Assembly: GCA_965368185.1 (NCBI GenBank) | Contig: CBDULZ010000186.1 | Span: forward strand, 1 to 5,256 | Length of the DNA stretch: 5,256 nt | Source: Kriegella sp965368185 | GTDB taxonomy: Bacteria > Bacteroidota > Bacteroidia > Flavobacteriales > Flavobacteriaceae | Direction: 5' to 3' | In this document: in pieces, positions 1 through 5,256 of the stretch | Layout of the letters: each line of letters starts with the position of its first letter | Position numbering within the stretch: the stretch's first letter is position 1 | Notes under the pieces: model-generated | The model's input: the letters and a program-made list of their open reading frames with translations, nothing else | Told to the model about the DNA's origin: nothing | The model's database searches: none | Program-made: the position numbers and the translations under genes

Positions 1-222
1 TAATTAAGAGACGAGGTTCTTAGCTTCCCTCCCTAGTAAAGGTGCGGCATGAATTCGCTTAAGGAGAAATTGGGTTTGCCTCGGAAACCTCAAGGTGTTA
101 AAGCCATAAAAGTATTGGGGAAAACGAATAGAAAAACATAGGAGCAAGTTTACACATCATACCTTCAGTCAGCGAGCTGACACGTCCCTTACCCACAGTG
201 CGGAGCAAAAAAATATCCTAGA
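1..222. other. Region downstream of the regulator gene with no convincing gene
   Basis: This stretch follows the 3' end of the response regulator gene and runs off the window edge. I see no tRNA, rRNA or recognisable protein domain. The best plus-strand frame starts at ATG 49-51 and stops at TAG 139-141 (30 residues, very basic, beginning MNSLKEKLGLPRK). It has no clear upstream start signal and no family I recognise, so I do not call it a gene. A 20-codon hydrophobic frame on the minus strand is equally unconvincing. The only structured element is the inverted repeat at 168-181, listed separately. The stretch could be a plain intergenic region, a decayed gene or the edge of a mobile element; nothing visible decides between them. 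Confidence 0.4.
168..181. repeat. Compact inverted repeat GTCAGC-GA-GCTGAC
   Basis: Six-base arms separated by GA form a perfect inverted repeat; as RNA this would be a five-pair stem with a four-base CGAG loop. It lies about 42 bases past the stop codon of the regulator gene, where a terminator for the kinase-regulator operon might sit. Neither strand has a T-run after the stem, so it is not a standard intrinsic terminator. It could instead be a DNA-binding site or chance. Confidence 0.3.
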
Positions 223-855
223 TTAAAGAAGCCTATCCTTAAAAGCTTTGGCTACAGCTTCACTCTTACTATTGACATGAAGTTTTTCGTAAATTTTTTT
301 GATATGTGAACGTACGGTATCGATGGCAATGAAAAGGTCATTGGCAATCATCTTATAGCTATATCCATCTACTAATAGTTGCAATACCTGTCTCTCGCGT
401 TCGCTCAAATCATATTCTTGATGCTTGGCTTGTGGCGTTTCCTGAAACATTTTGAGTACCTGTGCCGCAATGGAAGAAGTCATGGGTGCGCCGCCATCGA
501 CTGCATCTTGGATATATTCCAATAATTTGGCAGGAGGAGTCTTTTTGAGCAGATACCCATCGGCACCGTTTCTTAATGCCTCAAAAACATTCTTGTTATC
601 GTCAAAAACGGTCAACATCAGTACTTTGGCGTTGGTGTTAATTTGCCTTATCAGCTTCAATCCCTCTAATCCGTCGGTACCTGGCATATTGATGTCTAAA
701 AGAATGACGTCGGGTTTCCATTTTTGGACCTCTTCCTTTACGTTGTCGCAATTTTTATAGGATGCCAAAACGCAAAAACCAATGCTACCATTAATCAGCA
801 TTGAAAGCCCTTCCTGAAACTGTGGATTATCTTCGTATATGAGCACGCTTATCAT
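223..855 (-). CDS. NarL/FixJ (LuxR-type) response regulator
   Basis: Two-domain cytoplasmic transcription factor, 210 residues, the usual length for NarL/FixJ regulators. The receiver domain covers about residues 3-118: acidic pair Glu8-Asp9, phosphoacceptor Asp54 in LLDINMPG, switch Thr82 and invariant Lys104 in LLKK. A linker follows, then a LuxR-type helix-turn-helix at about 149-210, with the hallmark LSERERQVLQLL opening and a DTVRSHIKKIYEKL recognition region. I place the start at ATG 853-855 (MISVLIYEDN), because receiver domains begin within a few residues of their first strand. The alternative TTG at 898-900 adds 15 residues (MPLIFNIHN...) with no domain role. The gene is 45 bases downstream of the kinase stop on the same strand, so the kinase is the evident partner. 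Phosphorylation presumably promotes dimerisation and DNA binding. The palindrome at 902-915, about 47 bases upstream, is a candidate autoregulatory site. The family call is firm; the target genes are inferred. Confidence 0.95.
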   Translation of the reverse strand: MISVLIYEDNPQFQEGLSMLINGSIGFCVLASYKNCDNVKEEVQKWKPDVILLDINMPGTDGLEGLKLIRQINTNAKVLMLTVFDDNKNVFEALRNGADGYLLKKTPPAKLLEYIQDAVDGGAPMTSSIAAQVLKMFQETPQAKHQEYDLSERERQVLQLLVDGYSYKMIANDLFIAIDTVRSHIKKIYEKLHVNSKSEAVAKAFKDRLL

Positions 856-900
856 CAGCTTTTTTTTGATAAAATTATGGATGTTAAAGATCAAAGGCAA

Positions 901-3900
901 TCACATAAATATGTGGATATTACTATTGTCAATAGGCATATCTAAAATTATTTCCGTTCCGTTTTGAGGTGAACTATTTATATGAAGTCGGCCCCTCAAC
1001 GCATGGGCTCGTTTTCGCATATTGTCAAGACCGTTACCGGTATCGGCATTTCGCAAATCGAATCCTTTTCCGTTATCCCTGATGCCCATATGAAGTCGCT
1101 TTCCCAAGCATTGCATATGCACTACTACTTTGTCACCATAAGCGTATTTCGCCGTATTGTTGATGGCTTCCTTAAAGATAAGGAAGAGGTCGCGCCTCGC
1201 TTCCATATTTAGTTTAATGGTATTGATATGTTCATCGATATTAAAATCTATTCTAATATCCTTGGCCTCAAGTACTCCCGTGGCATATTCGCGCATTCTT
1301 GCCAAAATTTTTTGCATGCTATCGTTATCGGGCTTAATACTCCAGACAATATCGTCCATAGCCTCCATCATCCGTTGGCTATTATCTGTTATCTTGGTTA
1401 GATAGTTACTACTGGTCACGGTATCGCTTACCATTTTGCTCTTGGCCATAGAACTCAGGATGTTGATTGTACTGAGGGTAGAGCCCATATCGTCATGAAG
1501 GTCCCTTGCCACTTTGTTGCGCAGTTTTTCCAGAGCCAGCAAACGATTGACCCTTAGTCGATAGATTAGGTAAGCAAGGCCCAATACGACTATTGATAAA
1601 AGGGTAATAAACCACCATGTAGCATAAAACGGCGGCAGTATTTTAAAACCGACCCTAGTGACCGTTTCGGATTCTTCGCCATGCAGGTTTCTTGATTTTA
1701 CCTCGAAAGTGTGATTGCCCGGGGGCATTGTTGTATAATTGGCCGCAAGATCCCTTTCCGCCCTTACCCAATCTTTGTTTATGCCAGGAATTCTGTAATA
1801 GTAATGGAGTTTGTGTTGTTGGTTAAAGTTCAGGGCCGAGAAATAAAAGGTAAAGGAATTCTGATAATGTTTTAGGGTAATCTGTTTTTGGGCCAAAAGC
1901 GAATCTAATGGTATGAACCGATTGAACAGCTTAAAATCAGTCAGAGTTACACTCGGGGGTTTTTGCTTATGTTTTAGCACCTTTGGTTCGAACCCGAACA
2001 CTACATCATCGCCTCCGAACCATATTTCACCATTTTGCATCCTCCATTTTGTGGCGTTTGCCTTGTTTCCGTAGATAATGCCGTGTAAGTTATTATAGGA
2101 ACTTATCATATCCCTTTCATAGTTATAGCTGCTCAGCCCATTATTGGTAATCATCCAAAGGATACTGTCATTATCCATCATCATTTGTGATACCTTGGAA
2201 CCGTTAAGACCATCATAGGCCGATATTCTCTTTACCTTGCCTGATCTTATATTCAAAATATTAAGTACTTCGGAACCTAAGAAAAAAATACTATCATTGT
2301 ATTGTTGGATATCGGAAATGGTATTATCCACAACTGAAAATTGGTCTCCAAATTCCCGATCAAAATGGAAGTAGATCTGGCCCTTTTCCGGGTCAACAAC
2401 ATACACACCTTGTTTATGGGTACCTATCCACAACCGGCCCTCTTTGTCAAAGTAAAGTCGGTAAATGATAGTATTGAAATTGTGGATTAGTTGAAAGGAC
2501 AAATCGGAAACCGAATCTTTTTTGTCCCATTTCACCAAATGTCCGCCTTGAGTGGCGAACCAGAGATTACCATTCTTATCTTCCTTTATTTGTCGAACCG
2601 TGGACTTTTCAAAAACGGTAGGCTGCAACCATGACGAGACTTTTTTGGTATCCGGGTCGATAACTGCCAAGGTTCCTCCTTGTGAAGCCGACCAAATATT
2701 ACCTGTAGTACTGTGTTGGCATAGGTCCCAAACTTTACCATACGATTCAAAATTCTCTTTCCCTATTCCTTTATAGAGATCACCTTCCAACTTATCGAAC
2801 ATGCTATCGTATACTAGGACTCCTTTGCCCCAGGTACCAATCCAATTCTCTTTGTTTCGGGTCTCCAATAGTGCATTCACGGCAGACTCATGTTTCAGTC
2901 CTTCAATAACCACCAGATTATAAACGTCCCGAAGATTCGGATTCACCATGTACAGACCGTTTGCTGAGCTCAACCAAATATTACCCTCCCTATCCTCAAT
3001 TATATGTCTAATATCGTCCGATTTTATGTCGAATTCTAATGGCGTGGCCTTGAGCTGCTGACTAAAGCCATTTAGGTCATCTTCATAAACGAAAAGTGCA
3101 TTTGCCCCGCCAATCCATAACTGTCCGTTGCGTGTTTCCAATAGATGTTTAAGAAAAGCATAGTGATTGGGGGAATGGCTTCCCAAAGTATCGGACAGCA
3201 TCTGTTTTTGTTTGGGATCGTAATGCAGTAGGACAGACCGCTGCCTAGTGCGATCGAAATCCCAATAGGCCGCCCACCAAGTATCTTTATTATCCTTTAA
3301 AAAAGCGTTAACGTTTGGAAGCGTTTTTTGGTCAAAAAAAGGTATCCGGGCAGGATTATTGTCATTATAAAAAAGCTCGTTGGTCAAACTGTTGAAGATG
3401 GCCAGTCCTTGGTCGCTACTAATAAAATATTCTCCTGTTTCGACATCCTCGAACAAGCCGTTTACCCCCCAACCTTTTGGCACATGAACGGGTACATCGG
3501 TATCTACGAACATTCCTTTTTTTGGATCGAACCACATTAAACCGAATTTTGACGCACATAGAAAAATCCTTCCCCTACTATCCTTAAAAAGCTTGAACTG
3601 GTTTCTCGGTGGTATGTCGCCGGCCTTTTTTACTGGAGTATCATCATACTGAAATGTGAAGGTATCGAACTGACCTATTTGCGAACCCTGCAAAAGCCAA
3701 AGTTTGCCATCTTCGGCACCTAGAATTTGGTCAATGCCGAGACTTGGTGGTAACCGTTCATTCTCATAGCCTCCAAAGGAAACGAATTTTCTTCCATCAA
3801 AACGTTGGATGCCGACCTCTGTACCTATCCAAAGAAAGCCTTTTTCATCTTGCCAAACACAGTTTACCTTGTTCGTGTTGAGACCGTCGGTAGTAGAATA

Positions 3901-3978
3901 TCGGTTGAAGACATAGGTGTATTGTCCAAAAACACAGCCTTGGACGAAGAGCATCCAACAAAGCATCCTTAAACGCAT
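901..3978 (-). CDS. Periplasmic double-propeller sensor histidine kinase (Reg_prop / Y_Y_Y / HisKA_3 / HATPase_c)
   Basis: Inner-membrane sensor kinase, 1025 residues. Order: Sec signal peptide 1-18 (basic start, hydrophobic core, likely cut before Gln19). About 14 two-component propeller repeats follow at 36-664, with the aromatic of the 'G-x-LW-IGT' strand at W50, W288, W335, W379, W429, W473, W517, W608 and W653 and weaker copies between them. Fourteen fits two seven-bladed propellers. A Y_Y_Y domain spans about 715-780 (YYYRIPGINKDW), and one membrane helix about 788-806. The HisKA_3 dimerisation domain has phosphoacceptor His828 in ARDLHDDMGSTL and the MDDIVWSIKP motif at 874-883. The ATPase has N-box Glu937/Asn941, G1 DNGKGFD 968-974 and G2 GNGLDNM 981-987. 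All catalytic motifs look intact. There is no receiver or AraC domain, so it is a classical kinase rather than a Bacteroides-type hybrid. ATG 3976-3978 is chosen because a TAG lies in frame nine bases upstream; Met5 or Met9 are possible. The ligand is unknown: no susC/susD pair is in view to suggest a glycan. Confidence 0.95.
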   Translation of the reverse strand: MRLRMLCWMLFVQGCVFGQYTYVFNRYSTTDGLNTNKVNCVWQDEKGFLWIGTEVGIQRFDGRKFVSFGGYENERLPPSLGIDQILGAEDGKLWLLQGSQIGQFDTFTFQYDDTPVKKAGDIPPRNQFKLFKDSRGRIFLCASKFGLMWFDPKKGMFVDTDVPVHVPKGWGVNGLFEDVETGEYFISSDQGLAIFNSLTNELFYNDNNPARIPFFDQKTLPNVNAFLKDNKDTWWAAYWDFDRTRQRSVLLHYDPKQKQMLSDTLGSHSPNHYAFLKHLLETRNGQLWIGGANALFVYEDDLNGFSQQLKATPLEFDIKSDDIRHIIEDREGNIWLSSANGLYMVNPNLRDVYNLVVIEGLKHESAVNALLETRNKENWIGTWGKGVLVYDSMFDKLEGDLYKGIGKENFESYGKVWDLCQHSTTGNIWSASQGGTLAVIDPDTKKVSSWLQPTVFEKSTVRQIKEDKNGNLWFATQGGHLVKWDKKDSVSDLSFQLIHNFNTIIYRLYFDKEGRLWIGTHKQGVYVVDPEKGQIYFHFDREFGDQFSVVDNTISDIQQYNDSIFFLGSEVLNILNIRSGKVKRISAYDGLNGSKVSQMMMDNDSILWMITNNGLSSYNYERDMISSYNNLHGIIYGNKANATKWRMQNGEIWFGGDDVVFGFEPKVLKHKQKPPSVTLTDFKLFNRFIPLDSLLAQKQITLKHYQNSFTFYFSALNFNQQHKLHYYYRIPGINKDWVRAERDLAANYTTMPPGNHTFEVKSRNLHGEESETVTRVGFKILPPFYATWWFITLLSIVVLGLAYLIYRLRVNRLLALEKLRNKVARDLHDDMGSTLSTINILSSMAKSKMVSDTVTSSNYLTKITDNSQRMMEAMDDIVWSIKPDNDSMQKILARMREYATGVLEAKDIRIDFNIDEHINTIKLNMEARRDLFLIFKEAINNTAKYAYGDKVVVHMQCLGKRLHMGIRDNGKGFDLRNADTGNGLDNMRKRAHALRGRLHINSSPQNGTEIILDMPIDNSNIHIFM
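902..915. promoter_or_regulatory. Operator-like palindrome CACAT-AAAT-ATGTG before the regulator gene
   Basis: Perfect five-base arms with a four-base centre. The site overlaps the last kinase codons (His-Ile-Phe-Met-stop) and ends 47 bases before the regulator ATG. It matches the palindrome at 4070-4083 in 13 of 14 bases. NarL/LuxR-type regulators bind short inverted repeats as dimers, so this is a plausible autoregulatory site. On the minus strand a TGCCTTTG (892-899), one base off the Bacteroidota -7 element TAnnTTTG, lies just downstream, but no -33 element is at the right distance. Binding is inference. Confidence 0.4.
923..935. repeat. Inverted repeat CTATTG-T-CAATAG in the kinase 3' end
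   Basis: Perfect six-base arms around a single central base, inside the kinase codons for Pro-Ile-Asp-Asn-Ser. Its centre is about 20.5 bases, close to two helical turns, from the centre of the palindrome at 902-915. No second copy was seen in the divergent intergenic region. It may be part of a compound operator ahead of the regulator gene, or coincidence in AT-rich coding sequence. Confidence 0.25.
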
Positions 3979-4008
3979 TTGACCCTATTTATTCAGATTA
4001 AATGTATG

Positions 4009-4043
4009 CAAAGATTTGATATGTTATTAATAAAAGAGTCAAA
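4009..4043 (-). promoter_or_regulatory. Candidate promoter of the kinase-regulator operon
   Basis: On the minus strand TTTG (4040-4043) is followed after 23 bases by AATCTTTG (4009-4016), one base off the Bacteroidota -7 consensus TAnnTTTG. The spacing is at the long end of what that promoter class tolerates. Transcription would begin near 4003, giving a leader of about 25 bases to the kinase ATG. A self-complementary TTATTAATAA (4024-4033) lies between the two elements. The palindrome at 4069-4084 lies 25 bases upstream of the -33 element, a position compatible with an activator. Confidence 0.4.
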
Positions 4044-4068
4044 TTAATTCAGGGTTCGAAAGTCGAAA

Positions 4069-4084
4069 TCACATAAAGATGTGA
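4069..4084. promoter_or_regulatory. Operator-like palindrome TCACAT-AAAG-ATGTGA in the divergent intergenic region
   Basis: Perfect six-base arms around a four-base centre, between the kinase gene and the divergent small-ORF/lipoprotein unit. The inner 14 bases differ from the site at 902-915 at one central position only. Its centre is about 54 bases from that of the shorter site at 4125-4136, roughly five helical turns. The best candidate binder is the adjacent LuxR-type regulator, which could act on either or both promoters from here. This is inference from symmetry, recurrence and position. Confidence 0.45.
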
Positions 4085-4124
4085 AAGGAAATAAGTTGGA
4101 TTAAAAGGCTTCCCAATGCAAATT

Positions 4125-4136
4125 CACATATTTGTG
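4125..4136. promoter_or_regulatory. Shorter operator-like palindrome CACA-TATT-TGTG next to the plus-strand promoter
   Basis: Four-base arms around a four-base centre. Read on the same strand as the minus-strand form of the 902-915 site it has the same first nine bases (CACATATTT) and lacks two bases before GTG, so it is a degenerate relative. It ends three bases before the candidate -33 TTG at 4140-4142, about 45 bases upstream of the predicted transcription start, which is where activators that contact polymerase often bind. Confidence 0.35.
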
Positions 4137-4139
4137 CGA

Positions 4140-4170
4140 TTGTGGATACTGGATTTCCAGCTGATCTTTG
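4140..4170 (+). promoter_or_regulatory. Candidate Bacteroidota-type promoter for the small-ORF/lipoprotein unit
   Basis: TTG (4140-4142), a 20-base spacer and GATCTTTG (4163-4170) fit the -33 TTG / -7 TAnnTTTG promoter class of Bacteroidota with one mismatch. Transcription would start near 4176, leaving a leader of about 25 A/T-rich bases before the ATG at 4202. The imperfect -7 element together with the abutting palindrome suggests a promoter that needs an activator. Confidence 0.45.
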
Positions 4171-4201
4171 TACATATAATTTTAACCTAAAAAATAAAAT
4201 C

Positions 4202-4321
4202 ATGAGAGCATTTAATAATTGTCAAAAGACACGAACAGAAGCAAAAAAGCATCATCTCTTTTTCAATTTTAAAAACAGTAAAAGATATGTTTGGTCCGAA
4301 TCTAGAAGATTTCAACCTTGA
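4202..4321 (+). CDS. Possible small basic protein, 39 residues, first frame after the promoter
   Basis: The frame starts at ATG 4202-4204 and stops at TGA 4319-4321. I do not recognise the product. It begins MRAFNNCQKTR and contains an aromatic patch HHLFFNF at 17-23. It is strongly basic (ten Lys/Arg against two Glu), with one Cys and no signal peptide or membrane segment. Support for its being real is contextual: the ATG follows an A-rich leader (CCTAAAAAATAAAATC) typical of Bacteroidota starts, about 25 bases after a candidate transcription start, and it is the first frame of the transcript leading to the lipoprotein gene. It could be a cytoplasmic or nucleic-acid-binding peptide, a regulatory leader peptide whose translation affects the hairpin 12 bases after its stop, or a chance frame. 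Confidence 0.4.
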   Translation: MRAFNNCQKTRTEAKKHHLFFNFKNSKRYVWSESRRFQP

Positions 4322-4332
4322 TTTGCGAAATT

Positions 4333-4362
4333 AGTGGGGCTTGGTCTTTCAGCAACCCCACT
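4333..4362 (+). other. GC-rich hairpin between the two small frames
   Basis: AGTGGGG (4333-4339) pairs with CCCCACT (4356-4362); with one bulged C the stem continues TTG (4341-4343) to CAA (4353-4355), leaving a nine-base loop. The stem begins 12 bases after the stop of the first small frame and ends 29 bases before the ATG of the second. No T-run follows (next bases CCCCATTAACAA), so it is not a normal intrinsic terminator. It may protect or process the mRNA, or attenuate downstream expression. Confidence 0.45.
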
Positions 4363-4391
4363 CCCCATTAACAACATTAAATAGTGCTAAG

Positions 4392-4514
4392 ATGAAAAAG
4401 GTTAAGACAGATTTAAATCGATTGATTCAGCTGATTTTGTTTGCGTTGTACCTCCATGATCTGGTGTGGAATTTAAAAAGAGTTGAAATTTCATATAATA
4501 ATCGAAGAAAATGA
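4392..4514 (+). CDS. Small hydrophobic-core protein, 40 residues, coupled to the lipoprotein gene
   Basis: The frame runs from ATG 4392-4394 to TGA 4512-4514. The stop overlaps the lipoprotein start as ATGA (4511-4514), the classic arrangement for translational coupling and the main reason to believe this frame. I do not recognise the family. The peptide has a basic start (MKKVKTDLNR), a hydrophobic stretch at about 11-28 (LIQLILFALYLHDLVWNL, interrupted by His22-Asp23) and a basic tail ending NNRRK. That pattern fits a single short membrane helix or an amphipathic membrane-binding helix; there is no signal-peptidase site. The frame is open back to a TAG at 4332-4334 but holds no better start. 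It may be a small membrane partner of the lipoprotein, or only a translation device that delivers ribosomes to the next gene. I place it above chance but unproven. Confidence 0.5.
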   Translation: MKKVKTDLNRLIQLILFALYLHDLVWNLKRVEISYNNRRK

Positions 4515-5230
4515 AAACAATATCAAGAATTATCTGCGTGATTGCCCTAGGTGTGGGGCTATATTCCTGTGAAAAGGACTCTATTCGGGCTTCCGATGAA
4601 ATTACAACTAAAAACTATTCTTTTACGGGCTTTACAAAACTTGATGTTTCATACAACTTCAAAGTATTTATTAATTTCTCCGATACCGAGGAAAAAGTGG
4701 AGGTGAAGGCCAACGATAATCTACACCAATTTACTGATTTAAAAATCATCGATAAGACCTTGCAAATCGGTGTTAACGGGTTAAGGAACGTCCGGGGCGA
4801 TGAGACCTTGAATGTGTATATTACTACGAAGACTATTACCGATTATAAAGGGTCGGGCAATGCAATTTTTTTAGTGAATGATGCTATAGAAGGAAAAAAA
4901 CTGGTCTTAGATTTTTCTGGTACCAGCGAACTTTCGAGCAATCTATCCGTGGATAGCCTAAAAGTGGTTCTAAGCGGGGATAGTCGTATCGATTTGGTGG
5001 GCAATGCCAGGCACTTGGATGCCCTGCTTTCGGGGACTTCGGAACTATCGGATTACGGACTGGCAGTAAAGAGCCTGAAAATACTTCTTAGCGGAATCAG
5101 CAGATCCTACTTAACCGTAAGGGATATTATGGATGTCGAAGCCAGCGGAAGTAGTGAGTTATCTTACATGGGGGATGCGAGGATTGTTCATCAAAATGTA
5201 TCCTCACAAGCAAAAATCATTAAAAAATAA
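4511..5230 (+). CDS. DUF2807 (head GIN domain) beta-helix-like lipoprotein
   Basis: Predicted exported lipoprotein, 239 residues. Residues 1-19 are a type II signal peptide (MKTISRIICVIALGVGLYS) with lipobox LYSC and lipidated Cys20. The next residues, EKDS, are charged, which in Bacteroidota can favour surface display; that is uncertain. The mature part from about 36 reads as a DUF2807 domain: an opening YSFTGFTKLDVSYNFKVFINF segment, then short beta-strand repeats each carrying an SG-x-S turn at 115, 136, 155, 174, 194 and 212, spaced 18-21 residues, as expected for a right-handed beta-helix. Residues after the SGxS turn alternate Glu, Arg, Glu, Arg, Glu. The family is often labelled 'putative autotransporter adhesin', but its function is not established, so I claim only an envelope protein. 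ATG 4511 is chosen because it gives a complete signal peptide. The gene overlaps the preceding small frame by four bases and is divergent from the kinase operon. Length and stop look intact. Confidence 0.9.
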   Translation: MKTISRIICVIALGVGLYSCEKDSIRASDEITTKNYSFTGFTKLDVSYNFKVFINFSDTEEKVEVKANDNLHQFTDLKIIDKTLQIGVNGLRNVRGDETLNVYITTKTITDYKGSGNAIFLVNDAIEGKKLVLDFSGTSELSSNLSVDSLKVVLSGDSRIDLVGNARHLDALLSGTSELSDYGLAVKSLKILLSGISRSYLTVRDIMDVEASGSSELSYMGDARIVHQNVSSQAKIIKK

Positions 5231-5256
5231 CCTTAAAAGTTTTAAATCGGTCTATT

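Noticed and set aside
11..15. Lipobox reading of the kinase N-terminus (FVQGC, residues 11-15)
   Set aside because: Gln at -2 fits poorly, a signal-peptidase I site before Gln19 fits better, and the protein is anchored by its own membrane helix. The coordinates given here are residue numbers of the kinase, not bases.
49..141. Thirty-codon plus-strand frame in the region downstream of the regulator gene
   Set aside because: Short, no promoter or start context, no recognised family and no coupling to a neighbour.
168..181. Inverted repeat as an intrinsic terminator for the kinase-regulator operon
   Set aside because: No T-run follows on the minus strand, so it was kept only as a repeat.
302..312. 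ATATGTGAACG, a half-match to the CACAT/ATGTG palindrome
   Set aside because: No second arm; the bases encode the conserved Arg-Ser-His-Ile of the regulator's helix-turn-helix, which explains them.
856..900. Longer regulator form starting at TTG 898-900, directly after the kinase stop
   Set aside because: The extra 15 residues precede the first strand of the receiver domain and have no family counterpart. ATG 853-855 gives a standard receiver start, and TTG starts are rare.
452..3540. Several plus-strand reading frames of 70-102 codons (for example 452-760, 982-1212, 1157-1405, 2552-2776, 3328-3540)
   Set aside because: All lie antisense within the regulator or kinase genes, which have intact domain motifs; these frames show no domain or start context of their own.
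4053..4059. GGTTCGA, resembling a tRNA T-loop
   Set aside because: No acceptor, D or anticodon stems can be built around it; it is an isolated heptamer in AT-rich intergenic sequence.
1..5256. CRISPR array, insertion sequence, susC/susD pair, rRNA or tRNA
   Set aside because: No regularly spaced direct repeats, transposase motifs, TonB-receptor signatures or structural RNA features were seen on either strand.

Overview
The window looks like a chromosomal segment from a member of the Bacteroidota, probably a flavobacterium. This rests on four things: a periplasmic double-propeller/Y_Y_Y sensor kinase of the kind abundant in that phylum, a DUF2807-type lipoprotein, A-rich start contexts with no clear Shine-Dalgarno sequence, and candidate promoters of the TTG / TAnnTTTG type. 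No database search was possible, so the taxonomy is inference.

Layout. Positions 1-222 hold no convincing gene, only a very short unconvincing reading frame and a compact inverted repeat. Positions 223-3978, minus strand, are a two-component operon: a 1025-residue membrane sensor histidine kinase (901-3978) followed 45 bases later by a 210-residue NarL/LuxR-type response regulator (223-855). Positions 3979-4510 lie between divergent transcription units and are not empty. They contain candidate promoters in both directions, two palindromic operator-like sites, two small reading frames (39 and 40 codons) and a GC-rich hairpin between them. Positions 4511-5230, plus strand, encode a predicted lipoprotein with a repetitive beta-helix-like DUF2807 domain. 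The second small frame overlaps its start by ATGA, which suggests translational coupling. Positions 5231-5256 hold nothing recognisable.

How it may work together (inference). The kinase presumably reads a periplasmic signal through two seven-bladed propellers and phosphorylates Asp54 of the regulator. A 14-base palindrome of the form CACATAAA(T/G)ATGTG occurs just before the regulator gene, inside the last codons of the kinase, and again in the divergent intergenic region. A shortened relative, CACATATTTGTG, lies directly against the candidate promoter of the small-ORF/lipoprotein unit. The simplest model is that the regulator binds these sites, controls its own operon, and switches on a divergent envelope unit made of two undescribed small proteins and a surface or periplasmic lipoprotein.
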